Of a DNA stretch of 64,000 nt, positions 17,213 through 27,583 are shown piece by piece; the first letter of the stretch is position 1, and each line of letters begins with the position of its first letter. Where the stretch lies: contig NZ_BIFS01000001.1 of NCBI RefSeq assembly GCF_003967555.1, positions 1,426,001-1,490,000 of the forward strand, written 5' to 3'. The stretch comes from Dictyobacter kobayashii (GTDB taxonomy: Bacteria; Chloroflexota; Ktedonobacteria; Ktedonobacterales; Ktedonobacteraceae). A program made the position numbers and the translations under genes. The notes beneath the pieces are model-generated. The model was not told the origin of the DNA and searched no databases. It worked only from the letters and a program-made list of their open reading frames with translations.

Positions 17213-19160
17213 TATATACCACACTGGTCTTATCGCCTTTGTCCCAGGCCGCAAGGAAGCCAATATCGCCTCCATTGAATGTAGTATCCTGAATGGGATC
17301 AGGCTGATACACGCCATTAATATAGAATAAGAGCGTTCCGCCACGCGCAATCACCTGCAGGCGATTTTTGTCGGTTCCGGTCTTCAAAGCTGAGGAGGCG
17401 GCCCAATCGCGCAAGACAGTCATCGAGCCCAGATCATAATTCTTAGAGACGGAGATCTTATAATTCCCTTTATTATCGACCTCGAAAAGATAACCTTGCA
17501 AAGGTCCGACATTCATACGGAAGAAGAGCCCACCTGAGTGTCCACTCTGAATCGACATATCCACCTGAACGGCAAAATTCTGGAATTGCTTACCCGCTTC
17601 GTGACATTTGGCAAAGGTATTGAGTTGATCAGCATTAACATGATAACCATCGCCCTGGAAAGAACAGGTTGTTAGATCGCTATCCCACTGCGCGGCCTGC
17701 GTATCCGCATTATCTTTATTATTCAAAGCATCCGTATACAGTGGATTGGCAGCGGTAGCCGTTTGGATGACGCCCGCAGTGGCACTGGCTTTGGCCTGAG
17801 CGGTGGCTGTTACCTGGGCCTGGGCGGTCGCCGTCGCCTGCTTCTTCTCATTAGCGGTTACCGTCGCTTTAGCCTGCACAGTCGCCGTCGCCTGGGCCAC
17901 AGCGGTCGCGCTCCCATTTGCCTGCTGCACAGCGGTAGAGGTGGCTGCCTGAGACGTCGATTGCAGATTCGGCGTAGCCGTGGGCTCCGGTGTGACCATG
18001 GCTTTAGGACGATTGATGGTTGTCATGACGGCATAGGAAACAGGGATGGCGATAATCAATAGAATAATAATAGAGATCATGGTCACAATCCAGCCCTGGG
18101 TGCGCGCCGTAGTATTTTTTTGTGGCGTCGGCGGCGGATAAAATGGGGCCTGGGCCGGATAATATCCAGAGACGTGTCCGTAGTTACCATTCTCCTGTGA
18201 GTTGACAACCGGTGTAGGTCGTGTCGCCCTTGGGTAAGAAGCGGGAGGCGGTACTGCCTGCCTGGTTGACGGGGTAAGTGCCCCGCTCTGCTGTTGTTGA
18301 ACGTTGGTTACTGGCACTTTCGCGGTAGCTCGTGCCGTGGTGGCCTTGCAAAAAGCATTGGCCAATGCGGTCGCGGTCTCATAGCGCAATTCCGGTTTCT
18401 TCTCTAATGCTCTGAGAATGACGGCTTCAACCGCTGGAGAGAGGTTGGGGACATAATTGCGCGGGGATGGGGGCACCTTATTCACATGCATCGCGACGAC
18501 CGCGATCTGATTTTCCGCCACAAATGGCAGGTGGCCGGTCACCATTTCATACAGCAACACACCAAGGGAATAATAATCACTGCGTGCATCTGCCCGGTAG
18601 TTCGACTCGAACAATTCTGGCGCAATATAATCAACGGTTCCCAACACATTGCCTGTGCTCGTCAGTTGGGTAGACTCGCTCGCGGTACGGGCAATGCCAA
18701 AATCTGCCAGATAGCAGCGCCCATCAGCATCTAACAACACATTAGAAGATTTAATATCACGATGAATAATACCCTGCTCATGCATGTAATCCAATGCATC
18801 AGCGATATCACGTAGATAGCTACATGCCTGTTTAAGAGAAATGGAAGAGCGGCGGATACGTGTACGTAGCGTGCCACCATCCATATAAGGCATGACAATA
18901 TAGTACACGTTCATTCCATCAATGCGACAGGTCCCGGTATCATAGACTGGCATAAGATGCGGATTATGAAGGGACGCCATCAGCTGGGCTTCACGAATAA
19001 AGCGCCTCAGTAGATCTTCATCCTCGCGCTTAAACACTTTTACAGCAACTTCGCGTTCGAAGTGAGGATCATATGCCAGATAAACTTCTGCCATACCACC
19101 ACGCCCCGTGAGCTGCTGTAATTCATACCGATCGAGGGTTCTCCCCTCCAGATCTGCCAT
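17184..19160 (-). CDS. Transmembrane Ser/Thr protein kinase with extracellular jelly-roll domain
   Basis: 658 residues. An N-terminal Hanks-type kinase domain (1-270) has GRGGMAEVYLA, VAVKVFK, HRDIKSSNVLL, DFGIA and an APELF segment, so it should be active. A Pro/Gln-rich linker follows, then one transmembrane helix (IVTMISIIILLIIAIPVSYA, about 357-378). An Ala/Thr/Gln repeat stalk (ATATAQA-like, 405-470) leads to a C-terminal domain resembling LamG/DUF1080 folds (GHSGGLFFRMN, GYLFEVDNKGNYKISV, TLLFYINGVYQ), which suggests binding of a sugar or wall ligand. There are no PASTA repeats. ATG at 19160 follows GGAGTAATG-like sequence. It converges on the two-component operon. Confidence 0.9.
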   Translation of the reverse strand: MADLEGRTLDRYELQQLTGRGGMAEVYLAYDPHFEREVAVKVFKREDEDLLRRFIREAQLMASLHNPHLMPVYDTGTCRIDGMNVYYIVMPYMDGGTLRTRIRRSSISLKQACSYLRDIADALDYMHEQGIIHRDIKSSNVLLDADGRCYLADFGIARTASESTQLTSTGNVLGTVDYIAPELFESNYRADARSDYYSLGVLLYEMVTGHLPFVAENQIAVVAMHVNKVPPSPRNYVPNLSPAVEAVILRALEKKPELRYETATALANAFCKATTARATAKVPVTNVQQQQSGALTPSTRQAVPPPASYPRATRPTPVVNSQENGNYGHVSGYYPAQAPFYPPPTPQKNTTARTQGWIVTMISIIILLIIAIPVSYAVMTTINRPKAMVTPEPTATPNLQSTSQAATSTAVQQANGSATAVAQATATVQAKATVTANEKKQATATAQAQVTATAQAKASATAGVIQTATAANPLYTDALNNKDNADTQAAQWDSDLTTCSFQGDGYHVNADQLNTFAKCHEAGKQFQNFAVQVDMSIQSGHSGGLFFRMNVGPLQGYLFEVDNKGNYKISVSKNYDLGSMTVLRDWAASSALKTGTDKNRLQVIARGGTLLFYINGVYQPDPIQDTTFNGGDIGFLAAWDKGDKTSVVYSNLSVYPLT

Positions 19161-19571
19161 ACATTACTCCAATACCCAAAAAGCAAGCAGATAGAAACTG
19201 CTTCTGTTCTATTGATACACACAAGATATAAAACGATCTTATAAGCGTTTCGTTGCTGTCTCTCAAAATCCTCTATAAAAAGATACAACGAAATTTGAGC
19301 ATAAAAATAAAGAGAGTCAGAAGGTCAGTAGTATATACGTAATACATCCAGGTGTGGTCGCACATCTACCATCCTGATGCGCCCCTCACGGTGCCTGTAT
19401 GGAGATGAAGGGGATAGGCCGGCATTGTACAAAAGATTGAGATACATACACAAGTGAAGCATACCTTGTCCTACACAAGTGTATGCCTCACTATATCACG
19501 CAGCAGTCATTTTCTCAATGCAGGATGCGTATCTCTGGCGGATTGATTCCAGTTACAGTTTTACGTATAGC
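19161..19571. other. Intergenic stretch with a small palindrome
   Basis: No gene is seen. GTGAAGCATAC (19454-19464) and GTATGCCTCAC (19481-19491) form an imperfect inverted repeat that could be a terminator for the LysM-like gene or an operator for the kinase gene. Confidence 0.4.
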
Positions 19572-20572
19572 TGCGATAATACATCATAGCGATAGACTGG
19601 ATCGCCGGGATGGTAGTGTAAGACACCGTTGTCGCTCTCTAACCAGACCATAATCTGTGTACCAGTGGGAGCGTGAAATTTGTAGTGCCAGTGATCGAGA
19701 GAATTTGAACCGGTGACACCGAGCAGCCAGGCACCACCATCTGTATCAATGGTGTTTGGGTCCAGTTGACTACAAGGAGTTGAGTTATCATCGTGCGTAT
19801 CGTTGGCTTGAAAATCACAGGCCCGTAAGATCATGCCATTGAAGCTGGCGGCTGGATCTGCATAGGGGTAGTTATTAAAGCCTGGCACAGTCTTACGTGG
19901 TAACATGGCCTGGGTCCAGATCCAGGCTCCAGGATGCAACGAGAGAGAGGTTTGCACAATTAGCTTCACGGTGACATTGGATGTGATACGCACGGTCAAC
20001 TGACATCCCTTGGAACAATCAGGGGTATAATCCTCTTGCGATTGTACTTTAATTAAGGGCGTTGGCAGGACCTGGCGTGCGGTGGCAGCATCTATTTTCA
20101 GGAGTACCCCACCCAGGGCGACCAATGGATATTGCGGTGATAGGGTCAGGACCATACCTGGCTGCAAGCGATGGCAATCTTGCCCCAGATCCTGGCTTAA
20201 TTGCTTAACCGTGTTGGGATTTGCGTCACTAAACACCTGGCTGGCGCTATACATATGCATGCGATAAGCCAGAACGGCATCACAGTTATCACCCTCTCCA
20301 ATGGTATATTTAATCGAACCTACCTGTGGCAGTGTTGTCAAAAAGGCCGGCAGAGGCGTGGGGGTCGGCAAATTGGAGACATTTGACAACGTATAAAACA
20401 TATTAGTCACAGATGGTAGGATTCCGCTTCCTGCATGGGCGCCATAGATAAATGTAGGAACCGCAAGTAGTACCATGATAGGCAAGATTACCATTAATTT
20501 CCATGGTATAGAGCGAAAAAAGATATGTAAATTTTCTTTTGGCGTGCTTTTCGGATGAAAACGACGAGCCAT
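19553..20572 (-). CDS. Membrane-anchored LysM-like protein
   Basis: 339 residues from ATG at 20572, which has GGAG six bases upstream; the TTG at 20584 would overlap that site. A short basic N-tail precedes one transmembrane helix (KLMVILPIMVLLAVPTFIYG). A LysM-like module follows at about 90-150 (IKYTIGEGDNCDAVLAYRM, NPNT, LQPGMVLTL). The C-terminal 180 residues form an unassigned domain with paired cysteines (CSKGCQ, CDFQANDT..CSQLD) and a Trp-rich end (GAWLLGVTG, HWHYKF). It probably lies outside the membrane and contacts cell-wall glycans. Confidence 0.75.
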   Translation of the reverse strand: MARRFHPKSTPKENLHIFFRSIPWKLMVILPIMVLLAVPTFIYGAHAGSGILPSVTNMFYTLSNVSNLPTPTPLPAFLTTLPQVGSIKYTIGEGDNCDAVLAYRMHMYSASQVFSDANPNTVKQLSQDLGQDCHRLQPGMVLTLSPQYPLVALGGVLLKIDAATARQVLPTPLIKVQSQEDYTPDCSKGCQLTVRITSNVTVKLIVQTSLSLHPGAWIWTQAMLPRKTVPGFNNYPYADPAASFNGMILRACDFQANDTHDDNSTPCSQLDPNTIDTDGGAWLLGVTGSNSLDHWHYKFHAPTGTQIMVWLESDNGVLHYHPGDPVYRYDVLSQLYVKL

Positions 20573-21002
20573 GAGCGACTCCAATCTAAACTAGTCTTAC
20601 CACACGCATTATAGCAGGGAATGACAGTAAGCACTATCAATAAAAATAAGGGTACTACACGGACAACTGACAATACCTGGTCACCATCCCCGGGCTTGAG
20701 GAACCATATCTGGCCCGATGCTCTGTTGTATCAAATTGCCTCAATGTGTATGATCCTGTCCTGCAAATTCGGTCAATATATCTTTTTTGTGTATACCATG
20801 ACCAGCATTTTCGTTAATCGGCAAGAGTAAGGATCACGTAGTCTCTATTTATTATATTCGTTACGCGAGAAAGCTTTTTACATATAAATGTATCGACAAA
20901 AAAGTGTATTTTCTTGCTACAATTTTTGCAGATTTCTAGCCAGCAAAATTTTTTCATGCAGGCAGAAGTACTAACCTGAGCCACATCCTCCATGGCAATG
21001 GA
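20573..21002. other. Intergenic stretch before repeat copy 2
   Basis: No convincing gene. The sequence is AT-rich in its second half (20840-20960). It probably contains promoters for the LysM-like gene. Confidence 0.35.
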
Positions 21003-21150
21003 GCAGGGCTTTTTCATGTTCGTCTTTGGCGCCTGCGGCGCCGGGTTGGGAGTGTGGAGTGTGTGTGGTCGGCGGCTGCGGCCGCCGACCACACACACTC
21101 CACACAGAAAAGAATGGACCTCTTCTCGCTTGCTCGTGATCTTTCTGCGC
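21003..21150. mobile_element. MITE-like palindromic repeat, copy 2 (right end missing)
   Basis: Shares about 145 bases with 13306-13447: the gcagggctttttcatgttc start, ggcgcctgcggcgccgggtt, the central palindrome, and the cgcttgctcgtgatct segment. The palindrome here (about 21055-21105) is GTGTGTGTGGTCGGCGGC and its mate; its bases differ from copy 1 but keep pairing. The terminal inverted copy of GGGCTTTTTCATG seen in copy 1 is absent here. Confidence 0.7.
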
Positions 21151-21265
21151 TCTCTACTGGCAAGAGAGGTCTATCGTTGCGCATAATAGCCGCTATAACT
21201 ACCAGCGTTACGTTCTTTAAGCTCTTGCGATATATATGCGAGATCTCAAATAAAGCGAGAAAAAA

Positions 21266-21792
21266 ATGCAACAAAAACAAGACGTCTTTGTTGAGAAGAC
21301 ACCAGCAGCTCTACTCTACCAACGCCATGCATCGGCCCTGCTGGCTTATATATATCGTCAGATAAAGTCCAGCGAAGACGCGGAAGATATCTTATTAGAG
21401 GTATTTCTGGTCACGCTTGAGCGAGAACAGTTCTGGTCAATGGAAGCCAATGAGCAGCAGGCTTTTCTCTGGCGGGTGGCCCGCAATAAGGTAGCTGATC
21501 ACTACCGACGTTTTACTCGTCGCCCTAGTGTCCCTCTTAAACAGGTAACGGAAACGATCTATGAGCGCGACGACCTGGCTCCGGAGCAGGTCGCACTCAA
21601 ACAAGAAGAGTATGCACAGCTATACCAGGTTCTAAGCGAATTACCAGACAAGCAACAGGAACTATTGATGCTGGCTTTGGGCATGGCCTGACCTGCGCAG
21701 AAATGGCTCCCCTCCTCAATAAGAGTGAGGGAGCGATACGCATGCTACTCTCGCGCACCCTGAAAGCGCTTCGTACCATCTACAAAAGATAG
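21266..21792 (+). CDS. ECF-type RNA polymerase sigma factor, one frameshift
   Basis: Region 2 is present at residues 15-80 (LLYQRHASALLAYIYRQI, EDAEDILLEVFL, RVARNKVADHYRR), and a linker runs to the start of region 4 (LPDKQQELLMLA). The frame then stops at a TGA. In the +1 frame the sequence continues as GHGLTCAEMAPLLNKSEGAI and LLSRTLKALR, a normal region 4.2 helix-turn-helix. Adding one T to TTT at 21676-21678 restores 175 residues. It is followed after 22 bases by the gene for a membrane protein with a propeller domain, the usual layout for a sigma/anti-sigma pair. The break may be a sequence error. Confidence 0.8.
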
Positions 21793-21814
21793 CAAGTCGA
21801 AAGGAGTTATTTGT

Positions 21815-23553
21815 ATGTCTGAGCATCAAGATCATCTAGCACCCGAACAAGTAGATGAGTACATACAGCAATATCCAAAACTTTTGAATTCCGATGATGC
21901 GTATCTCGTCAATGATCTACAACAATACTATCAAGGTGATAACCAAAGACATCAGCAAACATTACAAAACGTCTGGAATCGCTTACGAGAGAGCCAGGAG
22001 TATAAAAAACATGCGGTGCATGCATTGCTTGAGGATTCCCAACTGTCCACCCAACAACAACATTATGCGGGAAAGAATAGGATAATTGACATGCAACAAA
22101 TATCCCCCTCTCAAGGCAACTCTAAGCGCAAAAAAGTAAGTCTTTTTCTAACCACTACCTGTGTACTGGCACTAGTAGCCAGCATGCTCATCGTCTTCAA
22201 TATTATGCAAGTCAATAGCAACAAAAACAAGTCCCATGTCGCCAGTAATACTACTACCAGAGTTATTCCAACCCATCACCACTCAAGACAAATGTTTCCG
22301 ATCCGGGTGCTTATATTACAGCGATCGCAACCGGTGATAACATGCCGCTAAAGAAGATAGATCTTAAGACACACAAAGTGGTCTGGACACATGTGCTGGG
22401 CAATAGCAGCACAACAACTCCCGTGGCAGTGGGAAGCGTCATTTATATTACCGCCATGGCTTCTGGTACCAGCACAGATCAAATTGTCTATGCCATTGAC
22501 AGCACAAACGGCCACACACTCTGGCAAGTCACGATGCCATCCGATACCCAAGTTCAGCGCATATCGATTACGCCTGCAATGCGAGATATGTATAAGCAGA
22601 TGAACCAGCCGCTTCCAGCAAACCAGAAGTATATAGATAATACCATCAGCTATACCGCACTGGCCACACCTACCTTTGCCAACGGTGTACTCTATCTTGA
22701 AAATGAAGGAGGCCGAATCACAGCACTGAATGCCAATACGGGCAAAATATTGTGGGTGCACGAAGTAGAGGATAAAGCGATGGTCGATGGTACCCGCTAC
22801 ACTGCCCATCAATTAGTGGTGGTCAACAATGTAGTGTATGGCTCTATTCATAAAACCTTGTTTGCCTTAAATGCTCAAAATGGCAAAGGCATCTGGACCA
22901 GTAGCATTGATGCCTCACAAATTTTCTCGGCCCCTATAGTATCCAACAACATCATTTATACCGGATCATCCCATGCAGGTAGTCACACCACTACCAATTA
23001 TGCGGCCTATGCCTATGCTTACAACGCACACACTGGACAGCAGATCTGGACGCAGAATTTAAGCGCTCAATACAACATTGGTGATCCTACACTGGCGAAT
23101 AATATGCTGTATCTTGGTGCCCAAAATTTAAGTGCGGGCACAGGCCCTGGTGGTATAGATACGAACTATACCTTCTTTGCGCTAGATACCCAGAGCGGGA
23201 CTATCAAGTGGCAGAATCATATTGGTTCACCCTTTGCCACACCGCTCGTCGAAAATAATGTTTTATACTTACAACAATCGTCAACCTCTGTACAGGGAGT
23301 CGAACAAACACCTGATATACTCCATGCCTATGATGCAGCCACAGGCAACGAGCTATGGAATAAAAATATCGATGGTATTAGTCCGTTCGAACTGCATAAT
23401 GGCGTGATCTATGGGGTTGGCCCGGATCATAAACTTTCTGCCCTCAGCACAAAAGATGGCAGTGTACTCTGGCAGGCAATAGGTGCATCGACAGCCCTGG
23501 ACAAAATGAAGATAGATGGTGGCCGCGTGTATACCGGCACGATTGAGCCTTAA
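21815..23553 (+). CDS. Anti-sigma-like membrane protein with PQQ beta-propeller, one frameshift
   Basis: The cytosolic N-terminal 100 residues (MSEHQDHLAPEQVDEYIQ onward) should hold the sigma factor. No zinc-type HxxxCxxC is present. One transmembrane helix follows (VSLFLTTTCVLALVASMLIV, about 110-132). Around 22249-22285 the frame changes by one missing base. Beyond it, SYSNPSPLKTNVSDPGAYI leads into a PQQ-like propeller (KVVWTHV, GHTLWQV, GKILWVHE, GKGIWTS, GQQIWTQ, GTIKWQN, GNELWNK, GSVLWQA). The corrected length is 579 residues. AAAGGAG precedes ATG at 21815. The outer propeller is probably the signal-sensing part that releases the upstream sigma factor. Confidence 0.75.
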
Positions 23554-23571
23554 CAATCAATCCCGATGCAT

Positions 23572-23621
23572 AAACAGTGGAAAGCTCAGCCTTTGAAACG
23601 AGGCTGAGCTTTCCACTGTTT
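23572..23621. terminator. Bidirectional terminator with a 21-bp perfect stem
   Basis: Bases 23572-23592 pair perfectly with 23601-23621 around the eight-base loop TTGAAACG. The outer part supplies AAA/TTT on both strands. It separates the convergent anti-sigma and xanthine-dehydrogenase-like genes. Confidence 0.85.
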
Positions 23622-23645
23622 GTAGTCTACGATAGTTTGCTGGCG

Positions 23646-26609
23646 TTAGCTGGTCTGCCGGGACATGTAGGCGTGGATGGCACGCAGGATGCGCTCAGGC
23701 GTAAAAGGCATCTGCCTGATATGGATATCGGCGGCATCCAGGATGGCATTGGCGATGGCCGGAGCAATACCATAGAGGGCAATTCCGGTAACCGCTTTGG
23801 CTCCAAACAGATCAGTGTTATCCTCCGACTCTACCAGATAGTGCTGCAACTCAGGCATCTCAAAGGAGCTGAAGATGTGTGAATCCAGCCAGTTATTGAT
23901 GAGTGGTACCCCATCCTGATCATAGAACATTTCTTCGCTCATACTGCGACCAAGGGCCAGGGTAACATCTCCGGCAAGCTGCGTCTCGAAGAGAGAGGGA
24001 TTGACAGGATGGCCGGCATCAACGGCAGTGATAACCTTGACGACGCGGATACTTCCGGTCTCTACATCTACCTCAACCTCGACACCCTGGGCGGCAAAGG
24101 TCATTGGAATGGATTGAGCCTTCCAGGATGAGTTGGTCATCAGTTGCCGGCCCTCATTATACATAGCATGGGTTGCTACCTGGGCGAGCGTTAACTGGTT
24201 CCCTTGCGCACCCTTGATGATGCCATTATTTATTTTAAGGTTTTCGGGCATCACGCTCAACATACGCCCGGCCACCATTAAGATCTGGCGGCGAATCTGC
24301 TCGGCGGCGCGCTTAACCACGTTACCATTCATATAAAATGCCGATACGTCGTTGACCTCGCTCTCAAAAGGAGAGGAGCTGGTATCCGAGGCACGGAGGA
24401 GGATATCAAGCGTGGAAACGCCCAGTACCTCGGCCGCAATCTGGGTCAGATAGGTTTGCAGCTGGGTACCATTTTCACCACGCCCACAGAAAAGATCAAA
24501 TGAACCATCCTCATTCAACTTAATGGTGGCCCCACTGGTCCCACCTGCGATACCTGGATCGCCATAAAAAGAGAGGGCTAAGCCAACGCCATGGCGATAA
24601 CGATCATTGCTGCGGCTGCCGCGCCGTTTTTTCCACTCCAGCTTCTCTTCTACTACCCGCAAACAGGTTGGTAACCCACAGCTATCAACCAGAGCATTGT
24701 TTTCACGGGTCCCACCAACGGCGGCGGGCAGTGGATAGCGGTCCCCAGTCTGGAGCCAGTTCTTGCGCCGCAGGGCCAGGGCATCTATCCTCAATTGGCG
24801 CGCCACTTCATCCATATGGCTTTCGAGCGCGAAAAATTCATGCTGCAACTCATAGGCCTGGGATGTACTGGCAGGGGCGTGGTTGGTATACAGGACCTCG
24901 GCCAGGAAACGCATGTTGGGAGATGGATAGAGGGCAAGGGCATTGATGGTATGGGCGTGGGCTGTCAAAGGATGGGTCGCATAGGCGCCTGTATCGGCCA
25001 GCACCACCATCTGGCTGGCCAGAATCTTTCCATCGCGGCGCACGCCAGTTTTCATGCGCAAAATATATTGCTGGCGCGTATGGTTACTACGGAATTCTTC
25101 AGCCCGCGAATACTCAAGTAGAACGGGGCGTTTGGTAGCCATCGTTAATAGCGCGCATAGATCTTCGCCCTCTATATGCTGGCGCAGTCCAAGGTTACCG
25201 CCAATCTCCGGCTGCTCAACCCGAATGCGTCGCATCGGCAAGCCGATAACCTGTGCCAGGGTGCGGCGAATATAGTGCGCAATCTGACTATTGGTACGTA
25301 CAATCAGGGAATCATCTTCATCAAAATAAGTTAGAACGCTATGTCTCTCCAGGGGAGCCTGCTGGGTTGGTGGCACAATATATTCAGTCTCGATTACCTG
25401 GTCGGCGGCGGCAAAGCCTTGCTCGACATCGCCAACCTCACTCCGGATGCGAGCTGCAATATTGCGAACCCCATCTAGAATACCCCGTGACTCGCGCTCA
25501 GCGTGCACCCGTACAGCACCCGAGGCCAGAGCCTGGCGTTGATCCAGGATAGCTGGCTGCGCCTCATATTCAACTGAGATCAACTTGAGGGCCTGGTCCG
25601 CGACCTCAGCGGTCTCCGCCACCACAGCCGCGACGCGATCTCCTACATAGCGCACAACGTAATCCAGACAATATTGATCCGCTAATTGCTCTTCGCCAGC
25701 TGAACGTTCAATACTTGAATAAGCAATACGTGGCACATCTTTATAGGTCAATACGGATAGCACTCCGGGTAGGGCTTTGGCCGCTGAAACATCAATAGAA
25801 CGAATCACGGCATGCGCATGAGGGCTGGTTAAAATACGTGCATAAGCCAGCTGACGCAGTTGAAAATCGGCGGCAAATTTTGTTTTGCCAGTAGTAGCCC
25901 GGCTAGCATTACGCGCCGGAGCGGCGATCCCAATAACCTGCAAGGAGGGCCGGGGAGCCGGTACAACTGTCGGCGGCGTAGCAGCCATCATCTGAGACGT
26001 GATCGCTGGTATCTTGGTTGTGACTGCACCACTGGTTGAAGCGACGCCACTGGCTTGTAAAGCAGGCTGCTTCTCGCTCTGGCCATCAGTAACAACGGCT
26101 GGCTGCTCTTCAGCGCTAATCGTATGATGAGCCAGGGGCTCGACCTTCTCACCGCGCAACATGGTCGAGGCACGCATAACAGCCTGTACAGGTTTAACAT
26201 AACCGGTACAGCGGCAGAGGTTACCAGAAAGCGCGTCGCGTACCTCAGATTCTGAAGGGGAGGGATTTTTCTGCAAGAGGGCGTGGGCAGAAAGCAACAT
26301 CCCAGAGGTACAGAAACCACAACCGGCCGCTCCCAGTTCAGTAAAAGCCGCCTGTAAAGGATGGAGTTTCTCTGAACTGCCAAGACTCTCTACCGTAGAA
26401 AGGGTGCACCCACCTACCTGGGCCGCCAGCATGACACAACTTGGACGCGGAACGCCATCTACCAGGACGGTACAGGCCCCACACTCACCCGTTTCACAGC
26501 CATGCTTGACACTGGTATAGCCCTGACGACGCAATAATGTGAGTAGCGACTCGTTGGGGGCCACATCCAGTCCCTCAACGACCCCATTGATACGTAATTC
26601 GAGTTCCAT
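23646..26609 (-). CDS. Xanthine-dehydrogenase-like protein: fused [2Fe-2S] and molybdopterin subunits
   Basis: 987 residues. Residues 1-160 form the iron-sulphur part: plant-type cluster CETGECGACTVLVDG..C and the second cluster GCGFCTSGM..NLCRCTGY. A disordered linker follows, then a molybdopterin-binding subunit from about 235 (ARNASRATTGKTKFAADFQL onward, HAVIRSIDVSAAKALPGV). It should hydroxylate an aromatic heterocycle, probably a purine given its place after adenine deaminase. It departs from textbook enzymes: the GGGFG segment is GGNLGLRQ, the RGFG loop is replaced (ASTSQAYEL), and the GAKG-GE box with the catalytic Glu reads GAKAVTGIALYG. The substrate or activity is therefore uncertain. 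ATG at 26609 directly follows the stop of the FAD-subunit gene (TAGATG), so the two are coupled. Confidence 0.85.
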   Translation of the reverse strand: MELELRINGVVEGLDVAPNESLLTLLRRQGYTSVKHGCETGECGACTVLVDGVPRPSCVMLAAQVGGCTLSTVESLGSSEKLHPLQAAFTELGAAGCGFCTSGMLLSAHALLQKNPSPSESEVRDALSGNLCRCTGYVKPVQAVMRASTMLRGEKVEPLAHHTISAEEQPAVVTDGQSEKQPALQASGVASTSGAVTTKIPAITSQMMAATPPTVVPAPRPSLQVIGIAAPARNASRATTGKTKFAADFQLRQLAYARILTSPHAHAVIRSIDVSAAKALPGVLSVLTYKDVPRIAYSSIERSAGEEQLADQYCLDYVVRYVGDRVAAVVAETAEVADQALKLISVEYEAQPAILDQRQALASGAVRVHAERESRGILDGVRNIAARIRSEVGDVEQGFAAADQVIETEYIVPPTQQAPLERHSVLTYFDEDDSLIVRTNSQIAHYIRRTLAQVIGLPMRRIRVEQPEIGGNLGLRQHIEGEDLCALLTMATKRPVLLEYSRAEEFRSNHTRQQYILRMKTGVRRDGKILASQMVVLADTGAYATHPLTAHAHTINALALYPSPNMRFLAEVLYTNHAPASTSQAYELQHEFFALESHMDEVARQLRIDALALRRKNWLQTGDRYPLPAAVGGTRENNALVDSCGLPTCLRVVEEKLEWKKRRGSRSNDRYRHGVGLALSFYGDPGIAGGTSGATIKLNEDGSFDLFCGRGENGTQLQTYLTQIAAEVLGVSTLDILLRASDTSSSPFESEVNDVSAFYMNGNVVKRAAEQIRRQILMVAGRMLSVMPENLKINNGIIKGAQGNQLTLAQVATHAMYNEGRQLMTNSSWKAQSIPMTFAAQGVEVEVDVETGSIRVVKVITAVDAGHPVNPSLFETQLAGDVTLALGRSMSEEMFYDQDGVPLINNWLDSHIFSSFEMPELQHYLVESEDNTDLFGAKAVTGIALYGIAPAIANAILDAADIHIRQMPFTPERILRAIHAYMSRQTS

Positions 26610-27583
26610 CTAGCTTCCTCTTTCAGATGACACCATGCTGCGCCAGCTGGCTACGTTCATTGCTTCTTCAAGCGCGCGATACGCTAAACCCATGCCACTC
26701 ACACGCCGATAACTACTACTGGCCCGTATATCAGCTGGTGGGCGGAACGTGGCCATACCTTCTTGCAAGGTAGTAAGAAGTTTCTGGCTATTGAGAGGAT
26801 TCATAACGGGTGTCCCTTCAAGCAGGCGCTCAACCGCATGCAGACGGATAGGATCCATTGAGGCCCCCCCATGGCCAGGCGAACTTTGCGATAGGCATTT
26901 CCTTCAATCTCAACCAGGGCGGCGGCATTTAACAGGGCCACGTCCGCCGGCGTACGGCTGACGCGCATCAGTGAGGTCCCACTACTCAAGGATGGGCGTG
27001 GTATCACAACCTCAATAATCAGCTCACTCGGGCGACGCTCTATACCCACCTCACTACAGGGAATACGACGTTCCTGCTTTCCTTTATAGACCACTCCCGA
27101 TAGGGCCAGCCCGGGACGTTCCTCAGTACCACCGCTCAGATCTATCTGTGTTTTTGATCCTGAGCGCACCAAAACTTCTGCATCCATAGCCACCAGGGCC
27201 GTCAATAAATCAGCTTGCGAAGCACGCCCGGCCGCTACGGTCCCACCAATGGTGGCACTATTGCGTATTAAGCGGGAAGATGAAGAGGCATGGGCCGCAC
27301 GCGCCAATAGGCCAGTCGCGAAATCCCTTAACAACGGGGCCTCGACAATCTGCTGCAACGTGGTCATAGCACCAATATGCACGCCACGTGTATCTTCAGA
27401 AATAAAGGCCAGCTCCAGATCGCGCAGATCTACCACAGCCTCGATACTATCATCCTGTAAACCCAGGAGATATGTTCCGCCAGCCAGGGGCACAGTCTTG
27501 ACGTCAAGACGGCCAAGCAAGAGAAGGACATCATCGATATCCTCTGCCCAATGATATTCAATCAGCTCAAGTAGCATACGCAT
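26610..27583 (-). CDS. FAD-binding subunit of the xanthine-dehydrogenase-like enzyme, one frameshift
   Basis: CO-dehydrogenase-type flavoprotein subunit. FAD contacts are visible (PLAGGTYLL, HIGAMTTLQQI, IRNSATIGGTVA). The frame shifts at the C7 run 26864-26870, where one base is missing. Beyond it come MDPIRLHAVERLLEG and a CO_deh_flav_C end (FRPPADIRASSSYRRVSG). The corrected length is 324 residues, slightly long for the family. It starts at ATG 27583, overlapping the adenine deaminase stop (TAATG), and ends directly before the large subunit. It passes electrons from the Fe-S clusters to NAD or another acceptor. Confidence 0.85.
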
